DNA of 64,000 nt, from assembly GCF_025950525.1 (NCBI RefSeq), contig NZ_JAPDGS010000002.1:682001-746000 (forward strand). The letters are read 5' to 3'. Every line of letters begins with the position of its first letter. Position 1 is the stretch's first letter. Position numbers and translations under genes: made by a program. Shown here in pieces: positions 1 through 8,969 of this stretch. The stretch is from Stagnihabitans lacustris. Lineage in GTDB: Bacteria; Pseudomonadota; Alphaproteobacteria; Rhodobacterales; Rhodobacteraceae. The notes under the pieces are model-generated. The model had not been told where the DNA came from, did no database searches, and was given only the letters and a program-made list of their open reading frames with translations.

Positions 1-162
1 CACAAAAGCACCTCGCGCGGGGATCTGACGGCCGAGAACGTCACCCGCAAGGGCTTTGACATCGTCTTCCGCACCTGGGGCGACACCCGCGTCGCCCGCA
101 TCCGCGCCGACTGGACGGCGATTGGCGCGATCCGCGACGATGACGACTGGGAGATCGACTGA
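1..162 (+). CDS. H-type lectin domain protein, C-terminal fragment
   Basis: The gene enters from before the window; only its last 53 codons are visible and it ends in TGA at 160-162. The visible residues contain an N-V-T-x-K-G-F segment followed by R-T-W-G-D-T and, later, D-W-x-A-I-G. That spacing matches the C-terminal half of the H-type lectin fold (PF09458), which binds carbohydrate. The tail is acidic (four D residues followed by W-E-I-D). In related genomes, as I recall, such a gene sits beside prs, as here, where the two genes converge. Function beyond carbohydrate binding cannot be inferred. Confidence 0.6.
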   Translation, partial: HKSTSRGDLTAENVTRKGFDIVFRTWGDTRVARIRADWTAIGAIRDDDDWEID

Positions 163-172
163 GGGGGCAAAG

Positions 173-299
173 CCCGGGCTACGTGGCGGCTGACGGGGTT
201 TGACCTTCGAAGATCAAAGGGGACTGGTCCCAAGAAAAAGCCCAAGGCGGGTGCCCCGGGCTGTCGTCGATCGCTCTGCTGCAGCTTGCGTAGCCCGGG
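173..299. repeat. Inverted pair of CGTAGCCCGGG elements between convergent genes
   Basis: An 11-base arm at 173-183 (CCCGGGCTACG) is the reverse complement of one at 289-299. Each arm lies just downstream of a stop codon, the lectin gene on the plus strand and prs on the minus strand. The prs copy continues into an 18-base perfect palindrome at 294-311. Similar elements follow other genes at 15941-15964 and 57244-57255. Confidence 0.6.
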
Positions 300-311
300 G
301 TATACCCCGGG
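294..311 (-). terminator. Probable prs terminator hairpin
   Basis: A perfect 18-base palindrome (CCCGGGG-TATA-CCCCGGG when read through) begins 7 bases after the prs stop codon. It has no clear U-tract, so it may protect the mRNA 3' end or act factor-dependently. It belongs to the same element family as the sequence at 15944-15961. Confidence 0.45.
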
Positions 312-317
312 GCGCGT

Positions 318-1325
318 TCAGCGGTTATACATGCCTTCGTAGATCGGCCCCAAGGTCTCGGTTTCAAAGAGCGAGGACACCGAAGTCCCGTTCCAGATGT
401 TCAGGATGGCTTGGGCGAACATCGGGGCGGTCGGCACGATGCGGATGTTGGCGCAGGACTTCACCGCCTCGGTCGGTTCGATGGAATCGGTGATCACCAG
501 CGATTTCATCACCGATTTGGACACGCGTTCAACCGCTGGGCCCGACAGGACGCCGTGGGTGATATAGGAATGGACCTCGGTCGCGCCGTTCTCGATCAGG
601 ACCTCGGCCGCCTTGCACAGCGTGCCGGCCGTATCGCAAATGTCATCGACGATGATGCATTTCTTGCCCTCGACATTGCCGATAACCGTCATGCCCGCAA
701 TCTCGCCGGCCTTTTCGCGGCGCTTGTCGACGATGGCCAGGGGCGCGCCGATCCGTTTGGCCAGTTCCCGCGCGCGGGCCACGCCGCCGACGTCGGGGGA
801 AATCACCATCAGGTCATGCATCTGGCCCTTGAAGTGGTGTTCGATGTCCAGGGCAAAGACCGGCGAGGCGTAAAGGTTGTCCACCGGGATGTCGAAAAAG
901 CCCTGAATCTGCGCCGCGTGCAGGTCCAGCGTCAGGACGCGGTCGATGCCGGCTTCGGTGATCAGGTTGGCCACCAATTTCGCGCTGATGGGCGTGCGGG
1001 CCTTGGCGCGGCGGTCTTGGCGGGCATAGCCGAAATAGGGGATGACCGCCGTGATCCGATCCGCGCTGGACCGGCGCAGCGCGTCGGCCATGATCAACAG
1101 CTCCATCAGGTTGTCATTGGCCGGGTTCGACGTCGGCTGGATGATATACATATCCTCGCCGCGGACATTCTCGAAGACCTCGACGAAGATTTCCTGGTCG
1201 TTGAAGCGCTCGATCCGCGCATCCACCAGGTTCACCGACATGCCACGATGCATGGACATCCGGCGGGCGATGGATTTGGCAAGCGACAGATTGGCATTGC
1301 CAGAGATCAGCTTCGGTTCGGTCAT
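318..1325 (-). CDS. prs: Ribose-phosphate pyrophosphokinase
   Basis: Transfers pyrophosphate from ATP to ribose-5-phosphate to make PRPP, the precursor of purines, pyrimidines, histidine and NAD in the cytosol. From ATG at 1325 the protein is 335 aa, slightly longer than the usual 315, typical of alphaproteobacteria. It carries [10 protein letters not shown] (about 97-106), the catalytic-loop K-R-R (201-203) and the PRPP-binding [10 protein letters not shown] (226-235). An in-frame extension to 1391 is possible, but M-T-E-P-K-L fits the family start. It is a single gene, convergent with the lectin gene and divergent from the isomerase at 1441. Confidence 0.96.
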   Translation of the reverse strand: MTEPKLISGNANLSLAKSIARRMSMHRGMSVNLVDARIERFNDQEIFVEVFENVRGEDMYIIQPTSNPANDNLMELLIMADALRRSSADRITAVIPYFGYARQDRRAKARTPISAKLVANLITEAGIDRVLTLDLHAAQIQGFFDIPVDNLYASPVFALDIEHHFKGQMHDLMVISPDVGGVARARELAKRIGAPLAIVDKRREKAGEIAGMTVIGNVEGKKCIIVDDICDTAGTLCKAAEVLIENGATEVHSYITHGVLSGPAVERVSKSVMKSLVITDSIEPTEAVKSCANIRIVPTAPMFAQAILNIWNGTSVSSLFETETLGPIYEGMYNR

Positions 1326-1440
1326 GGCGGGCATTCGGGTTCTTTCCACAGGGCCAGAGTGGGGATTCGCAGCGTTGACACCGCTTAGCAACCTTCTAAC
1401 GTCTTGGCCATGGATGTGACCGCTAACGAAAGACCGAAAG

Positions 1441-2037
1441 ATGCCGCAGATCGAATACTTTCTGGCCCTGCAGTCGCCCTATGTCTATTTGGCAGGCCGC
1501 CGCCCCTGGGAGATCGCGGCCCGGCACGGGTTTGACCTGGTGCTGAAGCCGGTCGATGTGGCGCAGCTGTTCCCCCGGACCGGCGGCAAGGTGCGCGACG
1601 AACGCCACCCCTCGCGCAATGCCTATGCCGCGCAGGACCGGGCGCGGCAGGCGCGGAAGCTGGGCCTGGCCTTTGACCCGGCGCCGATGTTTCGCGCGGC
1701 CAATCCGGCGCCCGCCGCCTATGCGCTGATCGCGGCGCAAAAGGCGGGGGGAGGCGACCTGGCCGCCTATGTTCAGGCGATCAGCCGGGCGGTCTGGGCC
1801 GAGGGGCGGGATTTCTCGGATGACGCGGTCATCGGGGCGGCGCTGGCGCAGGCGGGCTATGACCCCAAAGTGGCCGACCGCGGGATGCTGATGGCCGCCG
1901 AGACCTATGCCGGAAATCTGGAGGAGGCTGTGTCGCGCGGGGTTTTCGGCGTGCCGTTTTTCGTTGTAGGGGAAGAGAAGTTTTGGGGTCAGGACCGGCT
2001 GGAGGATTTGGACCTATGGATATCGGGCAAGCTGTAG
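1441..2037 (+). CDS. 2-hydroxychromene-2-carboxylate isomerase family protein (DsbA/GST-kappa fold)
   Basis: 198 aa. The N-terminus [16 protein letters not shown] and the C-terminal [20 protein letters not shown] segment are hallmarks of the NahD/DsbA-like isomerases. These are glutathione-dependent enzymes that isomerise hydroxychromene carboxylates in naphthalene-type catabolism. No other aromatic catabolism genes are nearby, so the true substrate is unknown; it may be a general glutathione-linked isomerase. Its last 22 bases overlap the start of the downstream hydrolase, which suggests a two-gene operon. Confidence 0.85.
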   Translation: MPQIEYFLALQSPYVYLAGRRPWEIAARHGFDLVLKPVDVAQLFPRTGGKVRDERHPSRNAYAAQDRARQARKLGLAFDPAPMFRAANPAPAAYALIAAQKAGGGDLAAYVQAISRAVWAEGRDFSDDAVIGAALAQAGYDPKVADRGMLMAAETYAGNLEEAVSRGVFGVPFFVVGEEKFWGQDRLEDLDLWISGKL

Positions 2038-2810
2038 CACCGCATCGGGTCTGGCATTCGGAGGCCCGGGCCTGTGTCATGATGCTGCATTGCTCTTTGG
2101 CGCATGCCGGGGCCTGGTCGGCTTTGGCCGATCACCTGGGCGGGCGTCAGTTGATCGCGCCGGATCAGGCCGGCCATGGCCGCCAGCCCGCCTGGGACGG
2201 GGTCAGGGATCTGCATGACCAGACCTGTCACGACGCCCTGGACCTTGCGCCGGAGCGGTTCGACCTGGTCGGCCATTCCTTTGGCGCCACGGTCGCCCTG
2301 CGCATCGCGCTGCGCCATCCGGGGCGGGTGCGCAGCCTGACGCTGATCGAGCCGCCCTTGTTCGCGGCGGCCCGTGCGGCAGGCGATGCGCGCTATGCCC
2401 TGTTTCACGCCCGCCATCGCCGGATCGAGCAACTGATCCACGAAGGCCAAAGCCAGGCCGCGCTAGAGGCCTTCCATGCCGATTGGGGCAATGGCGCCGA
2501 CCTGGCCGATCTGCCCTTGCGGGTGGTGGATTACATGCGCGACCGGATTCACCTGATCACGGCGCAATCGGCTGTGCTGATGGAGGATGCGGCGGGGCTT
2601 TTGGTCCCCGGCGGGCTGGAGAGCCTGACGATGCCGGTGATGCTGATGGAGGGCGCGATGAGCCCGCCCATCGTCGGCGCCATCCACGACGCGCTGGCGG
2701 CCCGCCTGCCGGGCGCGCGCCGCGTGGCGGTGGTGGGGGCGGGGCATATGCTGCCGATCTCTCATGCGGCCGAAGTGGCCCGGGCGCTGCGGCCGATCCT
2801 GGGGCTGTAA
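2016..2810 (+). CDS. Alpha/beta hydrolase
   Basis: 264 aa from ATG at 2016, inside the 3' end of the isomerase gene (22-base overlap, so translation is probably coupled). It has an oxyanion-hole L-H-C-S-L-A-H-A-G-A-W region, the nucleophile elbow G-H-S-F-G (86-90, Ser88) and a late G-A-G-H-M-L-P-I-S-H segment that would hold the catalytic histidine. This is the pattern of small esterases and C-C hydrolases. No signal peptide is visible, so it should be cytoplasmic. The substrate is unknown. An upstream in-frame start at 1983 gives a glycine-rich extension and is less likely. Confidence 0.85.
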   Translation: MDIGQAVAPHRVWHSEARACVMMLHCSLAHAGAWSALADHLGGRQLIAPDQAGHGRQPAWDGVRDLHDQTCHDALDLAPERFDLVGHSFGATVALRIALRHPGRVRSLTLIEPPLFAAARAAGDARYALFHARHRRIEQLIHEGQSQAALEAFHADWGNGADLADLPLRVVDYMRDRIHLITAQSAVLMEDAAGLLVPGGLESLTMPVMLMEGAMSPPIVGAIHDALAARLPGARRVAVVGAGHMLPISHAAEVARALRPILGL

Positions 2811-2853
2811 GCGCGGACTGGGTTTCACGCCCTGGGTGGTTTTGGCGGACGCC

Positions 2854-2913
2854 CCGGGAGGGTTTCACACCCTCCCGGACCCACCCGTGGAGTATTTGAG
2901 CCAGTATGAAAGG
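2854..2913 (+). repeat. Intergenic repeat family 1, copy A (hairpin plus GAGTATTTG tail)
   Basis: A 10-bp perfect stem (2854-2863 with 2869-2878) closes a TTCAC loop. It is followed by the tail GGAGTATTTG (2889-2898) and CAGTATGAAAG (2902-2912). The element sits in the 220-base gap between the convergent hydrolase and threonine aldolase genes. The same hairpin loop and tail recur at 32374-32427; tails alone occur at 4550-4579, 20774-20832 and 45933-45961. Confidence 0.7.
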
Positions 2914-3030
2914 GAAAGAACGGCGCGAAAGGGCGGGCGGGGCTTTTCCCTTTGGCCAGACTTGGCCGTTTGGTCGTATCAGGCACGCTCTGCGCAGAGC
3001 AGCGCAGCCTGGGGCCACGGGAGGCGGATG

Positions 3031-4059
3031 TTACGGCACAAGGGCCGCGATCAGCGCCTCGACATCCGCGGGCGTGGTCGACCAACTGGACACGAAGCGG
3101 GCGGATTCGCGCGGGCCATCCTGCATGGCGTAATACTGCGCGCCGCGGGCGGCCGCGCGGGCGTTGGTGCCGGGGGCCAGCCAGGGGAACAGCATATTGG
3201 CCGGCGCGGGGTGCATCAGGCTGGCGCCCGGGACGCGGGCAAGGCCTTGGGCAAGGTTTTGGCCCATGGCATTGGCGTGGCGCGCCAGGGTCAACCACAG
3301 GTCGCCGTCCAGATAGGCCTCGAATTGCGCCGACAGGAAGCGGTGCTTGGAAAACAGGTGGCCGGCGCGTTTGCGGCGCAGCTCCAGCTCCCAGGCGCGG
3401 GCGGGGTCGAACAGAACCACGGCCTCGACCCCCATGCAGCCGTTCTTGGTGCCGCCAAAGGACAGGACGTCGATCCCCGCCTGCCAGGTCATTTGCGCCG
3501 GCGTGGCGCCGGTCGCCACCAGCGCATTGGCAAAGCGCGCGCCATCCAGGTGGCAGGGCAGGCCTTGCCTGTGGGCCAGCGCGGTCAGGGTGGCGATTTC
3601 GGCGGGCGTATAGACAGTGCCGGCCTCGGTCACATTGGTCAGCGACAGGCAGCCGCGCTGGACGCCGTGGACGCCCGAGGCCCCGACCTGGGCCAAGGCG
3701 GCCGACAGGGTTTCGGGCGTGATCTTGCCATGGGCGCCGGGAACCGGGATCAGCTTGGCGCCCGCGGTATAGAACTCGGGCGCGCCACATTCATCCACCG
3801 CGATATGGGCGGCCTCATGGGCAAAGATGGCCGACCACGGTGGCGCGATCAGGGCCAATGACAGGGCATTGGCGGCGGTGCCGGTGGCGACCAGGTGAAC
3901 CTCGGCGTCGGGGGCCTCGAAGACCTCGCGGATGCGAGTGCGGACCCGGGCCATGATGTCATCGGCGCCATAGCTTTTCGCATAGCCCGCATTGGCGCGG
4001 GTCATCGCGGCCATGATCTGCGGCGCGACGCCGGATGTGTTGTCCGAGGCAAAGAACAT
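3031..4059 (-). CDS. ltaE: Low-specificity L-threonine aldolase
   Basis: PLP-dependent cleavage of L-threonine or allo-threonine to glycine and acetaldehyde. 342 aa, close to family length. The N-terminal F-F-A-S-D-N-T-S-G, H-L-D-G-A-R (170-175) and the S-F-G-G-T-K-N-G segment with the PLP-binding lysine (Lys205) are all present. It follows the YcgN-type gene at 4061-4507 on the same strand with a single-base gap, so the two are probably co-transcribed. Confidence 0.93.
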   Translation of the reverse strand: MFFASDNTSGVAPQIMAAMTRANAGYAKSYGADDIMARVRTRIREVFEAPDAEVHLVATGTAANALSLALIAPPWSAIFAHEAAHIAVDECGAPEFYTAGAKLIPVPGAHGKITPETLSAALAQVGASGVHGVQRGCLSLTNVTEAGTVYTPAEIATLTALAHRQGLPCHLDGARFANALVATGATPAQMTWQAGIDVLSFGGTKNGCMGVEAVVLFDPARAWELELRRKRAGHLFSKHRFLSAQFEAYLDGDLWLTLARHANAMGQNLAQGLARVPGASLMHPAPANMLFPWLAPGTNARAAARGAQYYAMQDGPRESARFVSSWSTTPADVEALIAALVP

Positions 4060-4060
4060 C

Positions 4061-4507
4061 CTACAGCCCCTCTTCGATGATGTAATCTTCCCAGTCGTCC
4101 TCTGGCACCGCCAGTTCGGAGATCACCCAGCCGCGCACCGATTGCCCGGCCCTGTGCGGGCTTTCGGGGTCGCCGGTCAGCAGGGGATGCCAGTCGGGCA
4201 GGGGCTTGCCCTCATGGCGCAGGCGATAGGCGCAGGTCTGCGGCATCCAATAGGCGACCTTCTTCAGGCTGCCGGGCGACAGGCGCACACATTCCGGCAC
4301 GAAATGATGGCGGTTGTTGTAGTCCACACAGCGGCAGGACTGCGCATCCAGCAGTTTGCAAGACACCCGGGTGAAGGCCACTTCCCCGGTATCCTCGTAT
4401 TCCAGCTTGTTCAGGCAGCATTTTCCACAGCCGTCACACAGCGCCTCCCATTCCTCGGAGTTCAGCTTGGTCAGGGGCAGGGTCCAGAATTCGTCGCGCT
4501 TGGTCAT
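4061..4507 (-). CDS. YcgN/UPF0260 family cysteine cluster protein
   Basis: 148 aa from ATG at 4507; the longer frame runs back through an intergenic repeat and is rejected. It has a C-D-G-C-G-K-C-C cluster (24-31) followed by further cysteines near 50, 58, 60 and 73. This arrangement is typical of YkgJ/YcgN proteins that probably bind an Fe-S cluster or zinc. Family members have no firmly established reaction. It overlaps nothing and lies one base upstream of the threonine aldolase start. Confidence 0.88.
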   Translation of the reverse strand: MTKRDEFWTLPLTKLNSEEWEALCDGCGKCCLNKLEYEDTGEVAFTRVSCKLLDAQSCRCVDYNNRHHFVPECVRLSPGSLKKVAYWMPQTCAYRLRHEGKPLPDWHPLLTGDPESPHRAGQSVRGWVISELAVPEDDWEDYIIEEGL

Positions 4508-4549
4508 GGTTGCAGTTTGGCGCTCCCGGCCCGGAAAGGAAAGCCCGCG

Positions 4550-4579
4550 GCTTTCATACTTGCACAAATACTCACGGGG
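4550..4579 (-). repeat. Intergenic repeat family 1, copy B (tail only)
   Basis: Read on the minus strand, GTGAGTATTTG is followed by AAGTATGAAAG, matching the tails at 2887-2912 and 45937-45961. It lies upstream of the YcgN-type gene, in the 169-base gap before ribF. A CG-rich stretch (4587-4625) beside it has two near-identical GCGCGCGGGTCGGGGGGC units. Confidence 0.6.
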
Positions 4580-4676
4580 CTTCTCAAGAGGCGCGCGGGT
4601 CGGGGGGCGCGCGGGTCGGGGGGGCGCGCCTTCTGTTTCGCCACGGGTTCGGGAAACAAGTGGCATGAGCCCCCGG

Positions 4677-5606
4677 CTAGGACAGGATCGCCCGCGCCCG
4701 GTCGCAATCCGCCGCCATCTGGTCCAACAGCCCCTGCAGCCCGTCGAACTTCATCTCGGGGCGCAGGTAGTCGACCAGGGCCACCGACAGATGCTGGCCA
4801 TAAAGATCGCCGGTGAAGTCGAAAAGGAAGGTCTCCAGGTTCGGCACCGTGCCGCCAAACTGCGGCCGCACGCCAAGCGAGGCCGCGCCGATATGCGCGC
4901 CCGCCTGCGGCCCGGTCAGGATATCGACCTTGACCGCATAGACCCCCAGCTTGGGCAAATGCAGCCCCTGCACCGACATGTTTGCCGTCGGATAGCCCAG
5001 TTGCCGCCCGCGCTTTTCACCATGCACCACCTCGCCCTCGATGCGGTGCCAATGGCCCAGCATGTCGGCGGCATCGCGGGGGCGGCCCTCTGCCAGAGCC
5101 ACGCGAATGGCCGTCGACGAGACCTCGACCCCGCCGCGCGCCACAAGCGGCGCGATGGTGACGGCGATGCCCTGCGCCTCGGCCAGACGTTTCAGGTCCT
5201 GCGCCTCGCCCGTGCGGCCCTTGCCAAAGCGGAAATCGGCGCCGACCACGACATGCGCCACCCCCAGCCCGCCCAGGACCTGAGCCACGAAGACCTGCGG
5301 GTCCATGCCGGCCATCTCGGCGGTGAAGGGCAGTTCAAACAGCTCCTGGATGCCCAGGCGGGCCAGACGGTTGGCGCGGGCCTCGGCGTTCATCAGGCGA
5401 AAGGGGGCGGCCTCGGGGGCGAAGACCTGGCGGGGATGGGGTTCGAAGGTGACGATGCCAAGCTGCCCGCGGCTGGACGCCGGGGGGCGCCGCGCCAGGT
5501 CGATCACCGATTGGTGGCCGATATGCAGCCCGTCGAAATTGCCCATGGCGACCGAGGCGCCGCGCGCCGTGTCAGGAATATCGGTCCAGCCGTGATGAAT
5601 ACGCAT
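4677..5606 (-). CDS. ribF: Bifunctional riboflavin kinase/FAD synthetase
   Basis: Phosphorylates riboflavin to FMN and adenylates FMN to FAD. 309 aa. The N-terminal nucleotidyltransferase half shows G-N-F-D-G-L-H-I-G-H (about 23-32). The C-terminal riboflavin kinase half shows G-R-Q-L-G-Y-P-T-A-N, the usual P-T-A-N motif. No riboswitch is seen in front of this gene, unlike ribN at 19.8 kb. It is in a minus-strand series with MaoC (30 bases upstream). Confidence 0.96.
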   Translation of the reverse strand: MRIHHGWTDIPDTARGASVAMGNFDGLHIGHQSVIDLARRPPASSRGQLGIVTFEPHPRQVFAPEAAPFRLMNAEARANRLARLGIQELFELPFTAEMAGMDPQVFVAQVLGGLGVAHVVVGADFRFGKGRTGEAQDLKRLAEAQGIAVTIAPLVARGGVEVSSTAIRVALAEGRPRDAADMLGHWHRIEGEVVHGEKRGRQLGYPTANMSVQGLHLPKLGVYAVKVDILTGPQAGAHIGAASLGVRPQFGGTVPNLETFLFDFTGDLYGQHLSVALVDYLRPEMKFDGLQGLLDQMAADCDRARAILS

Positions 5607-5635
5607 CTTGCCCCTTGCGGGGGCCTCCCCGCGCT

Positions 5636-6079
5636 TCAGTCCAGTTTGGCCGAGGGCGCCATCACCAGCGCCTCGCCTTTCACCACAACGGTATTGCCCA
5701 CCGCGCAGTGGGTTTCAAGGGTCACACGCCGCCGCGCATGGTCGATGGCCGTCACTTTCACCGTGGCGGTCAGATCGTCGCCCGGACGGACCGGCGCCAG
5801 AAACCGCAGGCTTTGCCCCAGATAGACCGTGCCATGGCCGGGAAGGTCCTCGCCGATCACGGCCGAGATCAGGCTTGCGGTCAGCATGCCATGGGCAATC
5901 CGGCCCTGGAACATTGTGGCCTGGGCATAGGCCTCGTCTAGATGGACCGGGTTATGGTCGGTCGACACCTCGGCAAACAGCGCGATATCGCGGTCGGTGA
6001 TGCGTTTCGTGCGCGAAGAGTTCATGCCGACCTCGATGTCCTCGATGCAGACGGTCCGTGGCGCGTGGTTGTCCAGCAT
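5636..6079 (-). CDS. MaoC-like (R)-specific enoyl-CoA hydratase
   Basis: 147 aa hot-dog fold protein. It has the hydratase-2 motif D-H-N-P-V-H-L-D (Asp41 and His46) followed by G-R-I-A-H-G-M-L, as in PhaJ-type enzymes that hydrate trans-enoyl-CoA to (R)-3-hydroxyacyl-CoA. That reaction would link beta-oxidation to polyhydroxyalkanoate synthesis, but no pha genes lie in the window, so this role is inferred from the family. It lies immediately upstream of ribF on the same strand. Confidence 0.87.
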   Translation of the reverse strand: MLDNHAPRTVCIEDIEVGMNSSRTKRITDRDIALFAEVSTDHNPVHLDEAYAQATMFQGRIAHGMLTASLISAVIGEDLPGHGTVYLGQSLRFLAPVRPGDDLTATVKVTAIDHARRRVTLETHCAVGNTVVVKGEALVMAPSAKLD

Positions 6080-6181
6080 GATTCCCTCCCCTTTGCAGGG
6101 GAGAGGTTAGGGATGCTGCGGCGCGGCGTCAAGGTGCTTGCGCAAGAATGATGCTTTGTGGCGGTAAGTCTGGTAATTTTG

Positions 6182-7042
6182 TTACCGAAGCGTCGGGATG
6201 GCATGGGTCGCGGGCAGGGCCTCGCGGTCCAGAAAGGCCCGGACCTTGGCGGGGTCGGGGGCATCCGCGGGGCCGAACTCATGGGCGGAAATGCCGCCGG
6301 TGACATACAAAGTGTCCAGCCCTTCGGCGACGCCGCCCTTGATATCGGTCCAAAGCCCGTCGCCGATGCACAGGATGCGCGGGTCCTGAAGCCCCAGGTG
6401 CCGCCGCGCCAGGTCATAGATCGGCGGATGGGGCTTGCCGAAATAGAGCGCCGCGCCGCCCAGCTTTTCATATTCCGCCGCCAGCGCACCGGCGCACCAC
6501 AGCCTTTTGTCGCCGTAATCCACAATGATATCGGGATTGGCGCACAGCATGGTCAGCCCGGCATTGCGCGCCTGCGCCAGTTGCAACCGGTAATCCTCGG
6601 GCGTCTCGGTCAGGTCCAGGGCGAGGCCGGTGCAAAGCAGCACCTCGGCCTCTGGGATGGCTGTGCGGGTGATCTGGACGGCGCGCAGGTCTTGCGGAAG
6701 GTCGGTGAAGAAGCTTTCGTCCTTGTCGGCGCCGATAAAGCCGACACGGGTTCCATAGGCGCCGGAAAACAGCGCATATTGCGTGGCATCCCCCGAGGTG
6801 ACGATCAGGTCCCAGGCGTCGCGGGGCACGCCCATGCGGTCCAGCTGCGCCGCCACGGCGCCACGCGGGCGCGGCGCATTGGTCATCAGGACGACGCGGC
6901 CGCCCTGCGCCCGGAACCCCTGCAGCGCCGCCACCGCCCCGGGGAAGGGCGTATAGCCGTTGTGCAGGCACCCCCAAAGATCGCAAAAGACCGCGTCATA
7001 ATCCTGCGCGATGTCGGACAGCGAAGAGATGAAAGCGGTCAT
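6182..7042 (-). CDS. HAD-superfamily class IIA hydrolase (TIGR01459-like)
   Basis: 286 aa from ATG at 7042. Motif I is D-L-W-G-C-L-H-N-G (about 21-29), in the D-x-W-G form typical of the TIGR01459 subgroup. Motif II is M-T-N-A-P-R, and motif IV lies in C-I-G-D-G-L-W-T-D-I-K-G. It is a predicted cytoplasmic phosphatase of unknown substrate. It lies downstream of the manganese pyrophosphatase on the same strand (87-base gap), so they may share a transcript. Confidence 0.87.
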   Translation of the reverse strand: MTAFISSLSDIAQDYDAVFCDLWGCLHNGYTPFPGAVAALQGFRAQGGRVVLMTNAPRPRGAVAAQLDRMGVPRDAWDLIVTSGDATQYALFSGAYGTRVGFIGADKDESFFTDLPQDLRAVQITRTAIPEAEVLLCTGLALDLTETPEDYRLQLAQARNAGLTMLCANPDIIVDYGDKRLWCAGALAAEYEKLGGAALYFGKPHPPIYDLARRHLGLQDPRILCIGDGLWTDIKGGVAEGLDTLYVTGGISAHEFGPADAPDPAKVRAFLDREALPATHAIPTLR

Positions 7043-7129
7043 GGAGGCCCCCGGAATGGAAAAACCGGGACAGGCCCGGCGGATAAGCCGCCGGGTCAAA
7101 CCCGGCGGAGCCTTGGTCTTGTGGTCAGG

Positions 7130-8050
7130 TTACAGCTTCAGCGCGGGGATGATCTGCTTCTTGCGGCTCATGACGCCGGGCAGGACGACCGTATCCCCGG
7201 TGACTTTCACGCCAAAGGACGCTTCGGCCATCTGTTTCACCAAGTCGTTCGGGACCAGAAGCGTCGCCTCTTCCCGGATGATATCGACGACAAACAGCAG
7301 GACCTGATCCGCGCCGTCCTCTTTCGCCACGCCAACCATCGACGCCATCAGGCTGGCCTTGCGGTCCAGAACGATCTTGGGCGCGGTGGTTTCCAGGACC
7401 GAAACCCGCAGTTCCTTGCCCGCGACATTGTATTCCTTGGAGTCCATGCGCAGCAATTCGGCATCCGAAAAGGCCGAGACATCGGACTTGGCCTCGAACA
7501 TGGCGGTGGCCAGTTCGGGGATCGAAACGCCCAGATCGGCGGCCAGCTTTTCGGCCACGGCCTTGTCATGGGCGGTGGTGGTGGGGCTGCGGAACTCCAG
7601 CGTGTCGGAGAGGATGCAAGACAGCATGGCGCCCTTGACCCCACGCGGCGCGCGGGCCAGGTCATCGCCCATCAGGTCATGCATGATCGTGGCGGTGCAG
7701 GCCAGCGGGCGGATGGTGATGTCGATGGGCGACTTGGTCTTCAGCCCGCCGACCAGCATGTGGTGGTCGATGATCGCCTGAAGCTTGGACTCGTTGATCG
7801 AGGGCGGCAGTTCGGCCGGGTTGTTCGTATCGACCACGACCACGTGATCGTCCGCCGTCACATCGGCGATGATCTCGGGCTTGGCCAGGTCCCAGTGTTT
7901 CAGCACGAAAAGCGCCTCGGTGTTGGGTTCCCCAAGCAGGCAGGCCTTGGCGGGCGTGCCCTTCACTTCGGACAGATACCAGGCCCAGGCGATGGGCGAG
8001 CCGGTGGAATCGGTGTCGGGGGATTTGTGGCCGAAGACCTTGATCGACAT
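7130..8050 (-). CDS. ppaC: Manganese-dependent (family II) inorganic pyrophosphatase
   Basis: Hydrolyses pyrophosphate to phosphate and so drives biosynthetic reactions. 306 aa from ATG at 8050 (M-S-I-K-V-F-G-H-K-S-P-D-T-D). It has an N-terminal DHH domain with metal-binding H-K-S-P-D-T-D and I-I-D-H-H. A DHHA2 domain ends with the substrate-binding S-R-K-K-Q near the C-terminus. Family II enzymes prefer manganese. The neighbouring HAD hydrolase and DMT transporter are on the same strand. Confidence 0.95.
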   Translation of the reverse strand: MSIKVFGHKSPDTDSTGSPIAWAWYLSEVKGTPAKACLLGEPNTEALFVLKHWDLAKPEIIADVTADDHVVVVDTNNPAELPPSINESKLQAIIDHHMLVGGLKTKSPIDITIRPLACTATIMHDLMGDDLARAPRGVKGAMLSCILSDTLEFRSPTTTAHDKAVAEKLAADLGVSIPELATAMFEAKSDVSAFSDAELLRMDSKEYNVAGKELRVSVLETTAPKIVLDRKASLMASMVGVAKEDGADQVLLFVVDIIREEATLLVPNDLVKQMAEASFGVKVTGDTVVLPGVMSRKKQIIPALKL

Positions 8051-8108
8051 GGGATGCCTCTTTGGATGCGGAATTTTGCCCGGCTTATAGGCGGGAAAGC
8101 CGGGATTG

Positions 8109-8969
8109 TCACGGGGCCCGGCCGTATTGCCGCCCGATGTGCCAAAAGACCGCAACCATGACGACCAGGCCGCCCAGGATCGTGGCCAGGCCCGGCGTCT
8201 CGCCAAAGACCAGCCAGACCCAGACCGGGGCAATCGGGGCCTCCAAGGCGCCCAGAAGGGCTGTCTGGATCGGAGGGATCTTGGCCGACCCCATCAGGAA
8301 CAGCGCAAATCCCAGGGTCGAGTTGAAAATCCCGAACCCCGCCAGAAGCCAAAGCTGATCCGGGCCGGGCATGGCGCCGGCAAAGGGCAGGGCAAAGGCC
8401 ACGGAAAACACCGCCGAGGTGATGCCGGCGGGCAGGGTCGGGATGTCGGGGTGTTTGCGCGCAATGACCATCATCAGCGCCATTCCCAGGGTCATGACAA
8501 CGGCCAGCGTGTCGCCCACAAGGTTGCCATCGCCGCCAAGGCCCACCATCAGCACGGCTCCGGCAAAGGCCACAGAGCTTGCGATCACCGCGTCCCTTGT
8601 GGGCCTTGCGCCCATCATCACCCAGGCCAGCCCCGCCGTCATGAAGGGCACCGAGGCATAGATGATCGACACATGGGCAATAGACGACATCCGCAGCGCG
8701 CCGATATAGGCATACATCCCCAAGCCCGAAATCGCCGCATAGGCCCAGCCCGCGCGCCCCAGCCTGCCAAAGTCGCGCAGGCCCTTGACCCCGTCGCGCC
8801 AAAGCAGGACCGCCAAAAGGCCAGCGGTGCCAAAGACCCCACGCCAGACCAGGGTGGTGAACAGGTCCTCGGTGATGGCGCGGGTGAACAGCCCCGCCGT
8901 GCTCCAGGACAGGGTGGACACTGCGATCAGGATCAACCCCAGGCGGTGGTCGCTTAGGGTGTTGGCCAT
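8109..8969 (-). CDS. EamA/DMT-family transporter
   Basis: 286 aa from ATG at 8969, with about ten hydrophobic helices in two EamA repeats. The first begins G-L-I-L-I-A-V-S-T-L-S-W-S-T-A-G-L-F-T-R-A and the second contains S-A-V-F-S-V-A-F-A-L-P-F. It is an inner-membrane exporter of unknown metabolite. The start overlaps the 3' end of the TraB-like gene by 16 bases, which suggests coupling. It is one of three DMT proteins in the window (others at 19808 and 27686). Confidence 0.88.
   Translation of the reverse strand: MANTLSDHRLGLILIAVSTLSWSTAGLFTRAITEDLFTTLVWRGVFGTAGLLAVLLWRDGVKGLRDFGRLGRAGWAYAAISGLGMYAYIGALRMSSIAHVSIIYASVPFMTAGLAWVMMGARPTRDAVIASSVAFAGAVLMVGLGGDGNLVGDTLAVVMTLGMALMMVIARKHPDIPTLPAGITSAVFSVAFALPFAGAMPGPDQLWLLAGFGIFNSTLGFALFLMGSAKIPPIQTALLGALEAPIAPVWVWLVFGETPGLATILGGLVVMVAVFWHIGRQYGRAP

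Noticed and set aside
6158..8161. Plus-strand open frame of 667 codons
   Set aside because: Antisense to the HAD hydrolase and pyrophosphatase genes, both well supported.
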